From a virus: 44,474 nt of DNA. The stretch is taken from the IMG/VR virus record IMGVR_UViG_3300032156_000025, positions 1-44,474 of that record; one strand, 5' to 3'. The notes under the pieces are model-generated. The model was given only the letters and a program-made list of their open reading frames with translations. It was not told where the DNA came from and ran no database searches. Below are positions 23,001 to 30,016 of this stretch, piece after piece (positions within the stretch are counted from its first letter, which is position 1; each line of letters opens with the position of its first letter). The translations under genes were made by a program, and so were the position numbers.

Positions 23001-23308
23001 CCGCTGCGGGGCAGACGCTGATCCCCTGGGTCTGGGACGAAGCAGATCGAGCGCTCGCTCTGGAGGGCTTCGACGCTATCGAGTCCGCTCCGGTCAACAA
23101 GACCGCCGGCTACCAGGCCGAGTTCATCGCGAGCGTCGTCCAGCTACTGACGAACGAGGGCGTCTGGAACGATCTCCACGGCCGCGCTCTCGACGGCGCG
23201 ACCGAGAACGCCTGGGAGAAGCGGATCCCGGGCTGGGAGGCTCTAGTGCGTCCGCTAACGAAACCCGCGACTGATAGGTCGCGCCGCCACCTACGCGTCG
23301 CGGTCTAG
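20078..23308 (+). CDS. GT2 - TPR - methyltransferase - GT4 multidomain protein
   Basis: This 1076-residue cytoplasmic protein combines four modules. Residues 1-230 are a family-2 glycosyltransferase: ACLIVKDSA, YDTGSTDGT (34-42) and WLDDDD (about 119-125, the metal-binding DXD region). Residues about 245-420 look like TPR helices. Residues about 510-640 form a class I methyltransferase (VLDLGCND 516-523; LFEVFEHLPDPESAL; APGGRIYLTTPN). From 680 to 1040 is a GT-B family-4 glycosyltransferase (GGLGGSET near 700, RNGI near 823, E948-x7-E956). ATG 20078 overlaps the previous stop. It likely builds and methylates a glycan on a virion protein, since it is embedded between capsid and connector genes. 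The substrate is unknown; altering host surface glycans is the alternative. Confidence 0.88.
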   Translation: MTKIAACLIVKDSAEIISKCLDSIRPYVDEINIYDTGSTDGTLELLEKLSKQKSLLFQEGEMVCPSKYEPGDPEAKLAEDQVLVPLAPIRVERGEWREDFGWAREQSFAMVSDDVGWFLWLDDDDVIVGAENLRQMVALAQPDLDGFVMFYDYARDESGTCVCQLWRERLLRRSSGFYWKNPVHEVLVPPEDTAPTMQFVPPQVIRYIHDRPAERYDAGRNLAILLREKEKAEAEGRPIEPRTLAYLGTEHMAKMNWGEAALYLNAYVERPDARWGDERAQVHHKLATCLRFLDNPLGSIEVEIAAVKERHDWAENYVGLAQSYSMLGNWSAALHYAQEAQKFGMPQSSLILNPLEFSLVPLLVEAEALAQLGQAEEARRAIAKLVQIFPAYEMAQAKAADLDRMLAENDIVNAVLTLREVLVRHDENAKAWQLMESVPYLVAERPEIVMARAEQREMVAHLRQPEEYRRWYVDEPKESTVADELVEKVDECIERAAYLVEGLEAQEKELGRKPRVLDLGCNDYWLECFLWKRLGLKADGVELNRQAYEKGLERKRTFGAPGRLVHGDLYDAPKFFKRHHYDAVILFEVFEHLPDPESALEVMREMLAPGGRIYLTTPNGAFERGQIEAWAKVERKGHLHAFPASTLIEMLIARGEIKDFRVHAGGRLAYASYTPGKRKGKVILYDGPGWEEWSPESVNKGGLGGSETAMIYLAVGLAQAGYEVKVYAGAVPGFYAGSLWRPVGAFDPSEECDLLVVSRRAIIFDLPLAAKRKVLWCHDHSYPGQLTEKRIENMDALVVLSEWQRARFERLYPTTKDKLVIRRNGIALEALGEPKFAKADKPWSEREPRCIYSSSADRGLDVLLGIWPMIREQVPEAELHIFYGWKTYDAVAKINPALYAYKAKVLELLEAAGGEAGGVFMRGRLGQAELAAEMQEARVLAYPTAFLETSCISAMEAKAAGLPIVTSDLGALHETAAGQTLIPWVWDEADRALALEGFDAIESAPVNKTAGYQAEFIASVVQLLTNEGVWNDLHGRALDGATENAWEKRIPGWEALVRPLTKPATDRSRRHLRVAV

Positions 23309-23339
23309 GGACGTTGCAACAGCCCGGAGGAGGCTTCTC

Positions 23340-23801
23340 GTGTACATAGGCGCCACAGAGTTGAGCCTGATCCTGCCGGCGAACGTCTCGATCGGCACGA
23401 ACACCGCGCCGTGGACGCTCGGCGAGGTCGCGTCGCTGATCTGTGAGGTCTCGGCTGAGATCGACTCGGCGGTCGTCGCCGCGGGCTACGGCATCCCGAT
23501 CCCGCCTACTGCGACCGTCCCCTACGGCTACGTCCAGCGCATCTGCAAGATGGGCGTCGGCTGGCAGGTTCTCCGGACGATCTTCCCCGATCTCGGAGGC
23601 CCGGGCGACAAGACGTCGATCGCATCTGACTATCGGACGGCATACGAAGCAGGGATCAAGGCGATCCGCGAGGGCAAGATGCCCCTACCTGGAGCCTCGA
23701 CCATAGCGCCCGACTCCGGCGCCGTATTGCCGAGAGGTAGGTCAACCTCAGACGCTCCAAGTTCGATCGCGTCGGGCCTCTCGATGAACTGGGAGCCGTA
23801 G
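23340..23801 (+). CDS. Head-tail connector, DUF1320 / Mu gp36-like
   Basis: This 153-residue protein is an adaptor expected below the portal. The N-terminal part has a typical connector layout (TELSLILP, then APWTLGEVASLICEVSAEIDSAVVAAGYGIP) in which a helix with SAEID is followed by a Pro-rich turn, as in Mu gp36. A second helix pair contains VQRICKMGVGWQVLRTIFP. The Ser-rich tail (GRSTSDAPSS) is flexible. GTG 23340 follows a GGAGGAGG ribosome site. Confidence 0.78.
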   Translation: MYIGATELSLILPANVSIGTNTAPWTLGEVASLICEVSAEIDSAVVAAGYGIPIPPTATVPYGYVQRICKMGVGWQVLRTIFPDLGGPGDKTSIASDYRTAYEAGIKAIREGKMPLPGASTIAPDSGAVLPRGRSTSDAPSSIASGLSMNWEP

Positions 23802-23802
23802 G

Positions 23803-24294
23803 ATGGCACGCTCGGTCATGGGCGCCGGCGGAGGCGTCTCTCTCACACTCCGCCCGCCGATCGAGTTCATACAGCGACAGAGCGGAGCGTTCCGCAGGCA
23901 TCTCAGGAACCTTGAGCCGCTCTGGGATCGCTTCAAGCCGATCATGTCGGAGATCGAGTCGAAGCGCTTCGACGAGGAAGGTCCCGGCTGGGCGGCGCTC
24001 AAGGAGTCGACGATCCGCCAGAAGGCGGCGGCAGGCTACCCGCTCGACATTCTGATCCGGACGGGCGATCTGCGCGACTCGCTCGTAGAGGAAGGCCGAG
24101 CTGCGAAGACCTCTGCGATGCAGATGGAGTGGGGATCCGACGTCAGTTATGCGGGCTATCACCAGGACGGCACGCCGAAGATGGCCCAGCGCAAGGTGAT
24201 CGAGATCGAGGACGTCGAAGGGCGTCGCAAGCTCGAGCGGGCGATGGTCGGCTGGATCAACCAGGTCGCCCGCGAGACGTTCGGGAGGATCTAA
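23803..24294 (+). CDS. Virion morphogenesis / tail completion protein (Mu gpG-like)
   Basis: This 163-residue protein resembles the Phage_tail_S / Mu gpG family. It has a helical start (FRRHLRNLEPLWDRF), the signature GPGWAALKESTIRQKAAAG, then LIRTGDLRDSL, a strand with MEWGSDVSYAGYHQDGT, and finally RKVIEIEDVE. Members help join tail to head. The start is one base after the preceding stop, and its own TAA overlaps the next ATG. Confidence 0.82.
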   Translation: MARSVMGAGGGVSLTLRPPIEFIQRQSGAFRRHLRNLEPLWDRFKPIMSEIESKRFDEEGPGWAALKESTIRQKAAAGYPLDILIRTGDLRDSLVEEGRAAKTSAMQMEWGSDVSYAGYHQDGTPKMAQRKVIEIEDVEGRRKLERAMVGWINQVARETFGRI

Positions 24295-24794
24295 TGGCGA
24301 ACCTGAAGCTCCGCGAGCCGATCATCGACGCCGTCATCGACAAGCTGAAGGCGGGCTACCCGACGCGAGTGGCGACGATCAACGGGGCCGACACAAAGGG
24401 CATCACGATCGCCGCGCCGTCGAACGACGACTACTTCTACGGGCGCAAGCGCGAGATCGCTCGCGTCCCTGCGATCATCGTCGCCGGTCTCCCCGGCTCG
24501 AGCTTCGACGAGGAGGGCGCTCACTCGTTCCTCTACGCGACGCAGCTCGTCGTCTTCGCGATCGACGAGCACGCCGAGGTCGAGACCCTCGCGCGCATGC
24601 TCGATCGACACGAGCGCGCGATCATCGAGACGCTCTGGGACGACGCTCCGAAGGAGTCTCTCACCGGCTCGGCCTTCCGCCTCCGGCCGACCGAAGATTC
24701 GCTCTCTCCGATTCACGAGCCGCGCGATGGCGGCGTGGCTCCCTACCGATCCTGGATCGGCGTCATCTTCGAGGCGACGTCGACCGAGGCCTAG
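24294..24794 (+). CDS. Tail terminator-like protein
   Basis: This 166-residue protein has the size and alpha-beta order of neck/tail terminator proteins: an N-terminal helix (EPIIDAVIDKLKAGYP), beta strands (RVPAIIVAGLPGSS, FLYATQLVVFAIDEH), a helix (VETLARMLDRHERAIIETLW) and a final strand (RSWIGVIFEA). The ATG overlaps the previous stop. It directly precedes the tail tube gene, which is where the terminator gene is expected. Family assignment is by architecture and position. Confidence 0.68.
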   Translation: MANLKLREPIIDAVIDKLKAGYPTRVATINGADTKGITIAAPSNDDYFYGRKREIARVPAIIVAGLPGSSFDEEGAHSFLYATQLVVFAIDEHAEVETLARMLDRHERAIIETLWDDAPKESLTGSAFRLRPTEDSLSPIHEPRDGGVAPYRSWIGVIFEATSTEA

Positions 24795-24824
24795 CAAGAC
24801 CGCGAGCCCACCGCTACTCACCCC

Positions 24825-24857
24825 GGGCTTTGCACGACCCGCCGAGGGTCCGAGCCC
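24825..24857 (+). promoter_or_regulatory. Two-tier hairpin before the tail tube gene
   Basis: GGGCT (24825-24829) pairs with AGCCC (24853-24857), and GACCC (24836-24840) with GGGTC (24846-24850) inside it. It lies 18 bases upstream of the tube gene's ATG (24876) and after a variant of the AGGAGCCCACCG motif. Structured leaders before abundant structural proteins recur in this genome. Confidence 0.4.
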
Positions 24858-24875
24858 TGACAGAAGGAGATCCTC

Positions 24876-25865
24876 ATGCCGGTCAGCTCAGCTGATCCGT
24901 CGGCCTTCGTCGCCCTGGGCATGCAGTCAGCCCTCGGCACGCCGCAGGTCACCGCTGGAAAGACGCGCTCCGCCAAGTACCTCGGCGGGACGGGCTTCCA
25001 GGCTCAGCTCGAGATCGTCTCGCTCCGAGAGGGCGGGGACGGTCTCCAGAAGGGCTTCACCTACAAGCGCCTGCAGAAGGTCGCGGGGCAGCTCGTCGTC
25101 TACGCCCGCCCGGAGTTCGCGGGGATGCTGCTCTCGCTCGTCCCTGGCGCTGCAACCTGGGATGGCGCGTCGGCGCCCGCCGTTCACCTGTTCCATACGG
25201 GGCACGCTTCCTTCCCCTGGTCGACGATCCTTGCGCAGCACCCGGGGTCGGCAGCCGCTCATCTGCTGAGCGACGTCCGCTTCGGAGGACTCTCGATCGA
25301 GGGTGCCGGCGGAGATCCGATCAAGTTCACCGCCCCGTTCACCGCGATCACGCACGGCGCGTCGATGGCGGCGTTCGTCCCGACGTACCACGACGAGGCG
25401 CCGTTCATCTACTACAACACGCCGACCTACGTCATCGACGGCACGGCCGACTCGGACGTCCTCGGCTACAAGATCGACATCGGCTACGGCCTCGAGGAGC
25501 TGCAGTCGCAGGCCGTCACACTCGATGAGATCGTCGTGCAGAACCTCGACGTCACGCTCGAGATCCGCCGGCGCTTCGAGGACGCGACGCTCTGGAAGAA
25601 GATCGCGATGGGCGCGGCTGTCTCGCCGACGTACTCCGTCGCGACCGGATCGTTCCGGGCGGCTCAGGTCTACGGGGCCGCTGCGGCGCTTCGCGCGCTC
25701 GACATCTCCCTGCCGCTACTCGCCTACAAGTCGCACGACATCGGCGAACTCGACCCGGATGGCAAGACCATCGTCGAGACGATCCAGGCTGACGCGCTCA
25801 AGGGCGCGACGCACAACCTAATCGCCACCCTGAAGAACGCGCACGCCTCGGCCTACGCGTCCTGA
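24876..25865 (+). CDS. Major tail tube protein
   Basis: This 329-residue protein is the likely tube subunit of a non-contractile tail. It is beta-rich, with regularly spaced strands (GTGFQAQLEIVSLREGGD, QLVVYARPEFAGMLLSLVPG, FGGLSIEGAGGDPIKFTAPF, LDVTLEIRRRFED), and lies between terminator and chaperone genes. AAGGAG precedes the ATG. No sheath gene is present in the genome, so this is a siphovirus. High expression is expected, and it is flanked on both sides by strong intergenic hairpins. Confidence 0.8.
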   Translation: MPVSSADPSAFVALGMQSALGTPQVTAGKTRSAKYLGGTGFQAQLEIVSLREGGDGLQKGFTYKRLQKVAGQLVVYARPEFAGMLLSLVPGAATWDGASAPAVHLFHTGHASFPWSTILAQHPGSAAAHLLSDVRFGGLSIEGAGGDPIKFTAPFTAITHGASMAAFVPTYHDEAPFIYYNTPTYVIDGTADSDVLGYKIDIGYGLEELQSQAVTLDEIVVQNLDVTLEIRRRFEDATLWKKIAMGAAVSPTYSVATGSFRAAQVYGAAAALRALDISLPLLAYKSHDIGELDPDGKTIVETIQADALKGATHNLIATLKNAHASAYAS

Positions 25866-25873
25866 TCCACCAT

Positions 25874-25928
25874 GCGGCGCACGCTTCGTCTCGTCTCCTT
25901 CGCGGGGGCGGGATAAGGCGTGCGCCGC
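25874..25928 (+). terminator. Perfect 11-bp inverted repeat after the tail tube gene
   Basis: GCGGCGCACGC (25874-25884) and GCGTGCGCCGC (25918-25928) flank a 33-base loop and are followed by a pyrimidine run (TCTTTCC). It may attenuate or stabilise the tube transcript before the chaperone gene, which is needed in smaller amounts. Confidence 0.5.
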
Positions 25929-25953
25929 TCTTTCCACTGAGAGGAGCCCACAG

Positions 25954-26412
25954 ATGGCACGCATCGTAAACATGGGGCCAGTTCTCCCCGAAGACATCGA
26001 CTTCCGCTTCCCGGACGGCAAGGGCGGGACGACGTCCTACATCGTTCCCGGCGACCCGCCGATGGATCTGATCCTAAAGATCGCGCATCTGAACGATGCG
26101 GCAGAGGGGGTCGAGCTACCCGTAGGCGCGAAGGCGCTGACTAAGGCGCAGAAGGAGGAGGCGCTCGATCGACTGATGATCGAGAAGCTCGACGAACTCG
26201 ACGCCGAGGTTCTTCATCTACTGCGGATCCGACAGCCCGATCTCGACCGCAGTCCGTTCGGGCCGGTCGCCGTCCAGCACTTCGTCGCCGTCCTTCTCGA
26301 GCAGTTCAAGGAACTCGCCGGAGAGGCGGACGAAGATGAGGACCCTACGAAGGCGAAGGGGAAGGCGGCTCCAAAGCCGAGGCCGACGCGATCGAGTGGA
26401 TCGCGATCCTGA
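25954..26412 (+). CDS. Tail assembly chaperone (gpG-like)
   Basis: This 152-residue product lies between tail tube and tape measure, the invariant position of the G protein. Its N-terminal domain is mixed (IDFRFPDGKGG, YIVPGDPPMDLILKIAHLND) and its middle helical. The C-terminal 30 residues are a Lys/Pro/Ser-rich tail encoded in the overlap with the -1 frame. ATG follows AGGAGCCCACAG. It keeps the tape measure soluble and helps polymerise the tube. Confidence 0.85.
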   Translation: MARIVNMGPVLPEDIDFRFPDGKGGTTSYIVPGDPPMDLILKIAHLNDAAEGVELPVGAKALTKAQKEEALDRLMIEKLDELDAEVLHLLRIRQPDLDRSPFGPVAVQHFVAVLLEQFKELAGEADEDEDPTKAKGKAAPKPRPTRSSGSRS

Positions 26413-26594
26413 TCGACGAGTTCGGCTTCCCGCCTGACTACTACATCTCTCGCCCTGACCGCCCGGCTCTCGGGTGGACGTCCTTCCTGGTCTGGCAGCG
26501 CCTAGCTAGGAAGCGCATCCGCGCCCGCCTGGCCGACCAGGCGAATCAGCGGCTGGCCGAAGAACGAGCCAAGAGCAGGAAACCCGGAGGCTGA
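26340..26594 (+). CDS. Tail assembly chaperone T-part, made by -1 frameshift
   Basis: In the -1 frame from 26340 (after a stop at 26337-26339) to the stop at 26592-26594 is a well-behaved coding sequence with a conserved-looking motif EWIAILIDEFGFPPDYY and WTSFLVWQRLARKRIRAR. It has no start codon or ribosome site of its own. By analogy with lambda gpG-gpGT it is translated as a fusion from 25954. Candidate slip sites in the frame-0 message are the GGGG run at 26358-26361 (codon GGG) and CCAAAG at 26371-26376. The shift must occur between 26340 and 26412. Confidence 0.82.
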   Translation, partial: GPYEGEGEGGSKAEADAIEWIAILIDEFGFPPDYYISRPDRPALGWTSFLVWQRLARKRIRARLADQANQRLAEERAKSRKPGG

Positions 26595-26596
26595 CA

Positions 26597-29500
26597 GTGA
26601 CCGACTCGACCGTTCGCGTCATATTCCTGGGCGACTCGGCGAGCGCGATGCGCTCCGTCCGGATCCTCGAGGGCGGGTTCTCTAGCCTCTCGCGTAGCGC
26701 TCTGCGCCTAGCGGGAGCGGTAGGGATAACGCTCGCCGGCGCTCTGACGCTCTCGGTCAAATCGGCGATCGACTTCGATCGCGCGATGCGGAACGTCAAC
26801 TCGATCGCGCGTCTGAACGAGACGCAGTTCAAGGCGCTGAGCAAGTCGGTCCTCGACCTCGCGAAGACCACCGGGCAGTCGCCGAAGATCCTCGCCGAGG
26901 GTCTCTACAACATCGTCTCGTCGGGCTTCAAGGCGGCGGACGCGCTCAAGATCCTGAACGCCGCGGCGGTCGCGGCGACAGCAGGCATGACGACGACGGA
27001 GACCGCCGCGAAGGCGATCACCGCGATCCTGAACGCCTACCAGCTCTCGGCCGACCAGGCCTCGAAGGTCTCGTCGCTCCTGTTCAAGGAAGTCCAACTC
27101 GGCGTCAACACGTTCGAGGAGCTGGCGATGAACATCGGCGACACGGCGCCGATGGCGGCTGCGCTCAAGATCCCGTTCTCCGACGTCGCCGCTGCGCTCG
27201 CGCTGATCACTCTGCACGGCACGAACATGGCTGAGGCCTCGACGCAGGTCTCCCGCGTCATGGCTGACCTAATGAAGCCCTCAGTGGGGCTTTCGGCTCA
27301 GCTCTTGAAAATGGGCTTCGCTACCGGGCAGGCGGCGATCGAGAGTCTCGGCTTCGTCGGCGTGATACAGAAGCTCTCTGCTGCAGCAAAGGGGTCGAGC
27401 GCGACAACTGCTGACTGGTTCGCGAATATCCGCTCCCTCCGCGGCATGCTCAACCTGACCGGGCCGAACCTGAAGAAGTTCGATCAGTTCGCTCGCGAGA
27501 TGGCGAAGTCGTTCCGCGAAGGCGGCGACGATGTCAAGGCTTTCAACGAGCAGTCAAAGTCGATCGGCGTCCAGTGGGACAAGGCGAAGGCGGCTTTAGT
27601 CGCGGCAGCGATCCCGCTCGGTCAACTCCTGTTCCCGGCTCTAGCGAAGGCAGCCGGAGGCGCGCAGCGGCTCGCGGCAGGACTGACTCGCGTCCTCGAC
27701 GCCTCCGGCGCGCATAACAAGATCCGCCAGCTTGGAGATGAGATCCGGGGACTCGGCGAGTCGATCCGTAAGGGACTCGTCGGTTGGGAGGAGCGACCGG
27801 ATCCGAAGGCGATGCACAAGGCGATCCCTGGTCGGATGCTCGGCTTCGGCGACATGGAAGGGACCGTCAAGCATCTCGGTCTCGGCGATCAGATCGCAAA
27901 AGGGATCGAGGCGACGGACTGGGCTGTCGTCGGAGGTGCGATCGTAGACGGGATCGCGAAGGGGATCAAGGCGTCCGCGACGCTCGCGATGTCGATTGCC
28001 GGAGCGGTCTCGGCTGCGGTCGATCAGATCAACTGGGAGCAGGTCGGGGTCAAGCTTGGGCCCGCGCTCGCTTCGGCGATCGCTGCGGCGTTCCTCACGA
28101 TCACAGATCCTGGTTTCTGGGTGCGCCACTGGAAGATGGCGCTCGCGATCGGACTGTTCGCGTTCGGCGGCTTGATCGGCAAGGCGTTTAAGGGCATCGG
28201 TGGGCTGATGTTCCGGGCGCTTGAGGGTCCGCTCACCGACGCGCTCTACGCGATCGAGCGCACTATGGGGCCGCGTGCCGCCTTTATCGCTCTCGCGATC
28301 ATGAAGGCGTTCTACAGGTTGCCCGGTCAGCTCACGGCGCTGCTCGGCAAGGTCAGCGAGTTCATCTCCAAGCACTTCGGGAAGATCCTCGCGTTCACGA
28401 TCAAGATCCTCGGAATACAGGCGGCGCTCGGAGCGATCGCCCAGCTCGCGAAGGCGATCGTCGGCAAACTCGGCCAGGCGCTCGGCTGGCTGAAGGACGA
28501 ACTCGGGAAGGTCGCGGGTTGGATCGTCTCAGCCTTCACGACGAACCCGATCACGACCGCGACCTCGGTCGTGAAGACCCTTTGGAGCTGGATCAAGAAG
28601 CTGTTCGAGTTTGCTGGGAAGGTCATCTCTCTGACGATCGACATCGCCCTACACTTCCCCGGGCAGAGCGTCTGGAACGCCGTCCGAAGCGCGGGAAGCT
28701 CGATCGTCGCGAAGGCCAGGCGCGCGATGGGAGGCTTCATTCCCGGCGCTACCGGGCAGGCCGTCCCGATCCTCGCGCACGCCGGCGAGGCGATCCTCAA
28801 CCCCGCGCAGGTAGAGGCGCTCGGAGGAGCGCAGGCGCTTTCTCGCATGTTCGGCTGGTCGGGCGACCAGGCTGCGTTCGCCAAGGGCGGCGTTGTAGGC
28901 GGCATGAAAATGTCCACGGGCACGCCGCACCGCAAGCGCAGTGCCCGTCGGGTGAGGGCCAAGACAGCGATCGCTCGTAAGGCGCTCGCACGCGTCGACG
29001 CGTTCAACGTCGCAGAGGAAGACTCAGACCGTGGCTACGGCCAGCTCGCGCGGGAGCTGGGGATCTCACAGGAGACGTACATCCTGACCGACGACGCCGG
29101 CAACGAGATCCTGAACGTCAATGACATTACGCAGCGGCTCTCGGAGATCGATCAGCTGATCACGAAGAGAACCGAACTGCTCAGCCTGATCGACAGCGAG
29201 AAGGCAGCGCTCAAGGCAGCACTCGAAGCGCTGAAAAAGGCGATCGCGGAGTTGAAGAAGGCGATCGCCGAGGAACGCAAGGCGGCCGAGCGAGACCGCA
29301 AGCAGGTCGCGGCTCTCACACGTCAGATCCAGGCCGAGCGCAAAAAGAAGAAGCCCGATCAGAAGGTGATCGATCGGCTCGAGAAGCAGGTGGCGGGGCT
29401 CAACACCTCGGCAGGCAAGCACGACACGACCGCCGGCACCTATGCGACCACGCTCGCCGACCTCCGGACCGATACCACCGACGCGAACTCGAACCTCGTT

Positions 29501-30013
29501 CACTCGATCCCGTTCGACCGCCGCGACGTCACCCTCGACATCGCCGAGTTGCGGGAAGAGGCGCGACAGATCCGAGCTATCCGAGCGCGGCCGGCGACGG
29601 ATACCGGCGGAGGCGGCGGAAGCGATACGGGCGTAGCGGCAGAGGGCGCCGCGGCGACCGTCTCGAGCGCGCTCACCGGCTACGACATCGAGAAGCTCCT
29701 TGCTCAGCTCGCTCAGTTCAAGCAGGCGCTCGCCATTCAGGGCGTACAGATCCCGCTCATCGGCTCTTACCAGCGGGGCACGCTGCACGTGCCTGAGACT
29801 GGCATGTACGAGCTTCACTCGGGCGAGCGCGTCACGTCTGCGGGCGTCCCTGGCGGCGTCGCAGTGGCGCAGCCGGTGCAGTCGCACGAGATCCTACTCG
29901 ACCTCGGCGAGCCGCTAAACAAGATGGTCGATAGTCGTGTGATCGAGCTCACGCCGACGATCTCAGTGCTGCTTGGAGATTCCGCGGAACGTCGCCGAAG
30001 AGAAGGAAGGTAG
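26597..30013 (+). CDS. Tape measure protein
   Basis: This 1138-residue protein sets tail length and is injected ahead of DNA. It has the TP901-type N-terminal domain (FDRAMRNVNSIARLNETQF, SKSVLDLAKTTGQSP, LYNIVSSGFKAADALKILNAAA, about residues 55-210). Then come long Ala/Gly/Lys helices, several hydrophobic segments (about residues 440-620) that may cross the membrane during ejection, and a Gly/Pro-rich hinge (RAMGGFIPGATGQ). A C-terminal coiled coil (EKAALKAALEALKKAIAELK) follows. By the usual 1.5 angstrom-per-residue rule it would give a tail of about 170 nm. GTG 26597 follows GGAGG. Confidence 0.93.
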   Translation: MTDSTVRVIFLGDSASAMRSVRILEGGFSSLSRSALRLAGAVGITLAGALTLSVKSAIDFDRAMRNVNSIARLNETQFKALSKSVLDLAKTTGQSPKILAEGLYNIVSSGFKAADALKILNAAAVAATAGMTTTETAAKAITAILNAYQLSADQASKVSSLLFKEVQLGVNTFEELAMNIGDTAPMAAALKIPFSDVAAALALITLHGTNMAEASTQVSRVMADLMKPSVGLSAQLLKMGFATGQAAIESLGFVGVIQKLSAAAKGSSATTADWFANIRSLRGMLNLTGPNLKKFDQFAREMAKSFREGGDDVKAFNEQSKSIGVQWDKAKAALVAAAIPLGQLLFPALAKAAGGAQRLAAGLTRVLDASGAHNKIRQLGDEIRGLGESIRKGLVGWEERPDPKAMHKAIPGRMLGFGDMEGTVKHLGLGDQIAKGIEATDWAVVGGAIVDGIAKGIKASATLAMSIAGAVSAAVDQINWEQVGVKLGPALASAIAAAFLTITDPGFWVRHWKMALAIGLFAFGGLIGKAFKGIGGLMFRALEGPLTDALYAIERTMGPRAAFIALAIMKAFYRLPGQLTALLGKVSEFISKHFGKILAFTIKILGIQAALGAIAQLAKAIVGKLGQALGWLKDELGKVAGWIVSAFTTNPITTATSVVKTLWSWIKKLFEFAGKVISLTIDIALHFPGQSVWNAVRSAGSSIVAKARRAMGGFIPGATGQAVPILAHAGEAILNPAQVEALGGAQALSRMFGWSGDQAAFAKGGVVGGMKMSTGTPHRKRSARRVRAKTAIARKALARVDAFNVAEEDSDRGYGQLARELGISQETYILTDDAGNEILNVNDITQRLSEIDQLITKRTELLSLIDSEKAALKAALEALKKAIAELKKAIAEERKAAERDRKQVAALTRQIQAERKKKKPDQKVIDRLEKQVAGLNTSAGKHDTTAGTYATTLADLRTDTTDANSNLVHSIPFDRRDVTLDIAELREEARQIRAIRARPATDTGGGGGSDTGVAAEGAAATVSSALTGYDIEKLLAQLAQFKQALAIQGVQIPLIGSYQRGTLHVPETGMYELHSGERVTSAGVPGGVAVAQPVQSHEILLDLGEPLNKMVDSRVIELTPTISVLLGDSAERRRREGR

Positions 30014-30016
30014 CGA

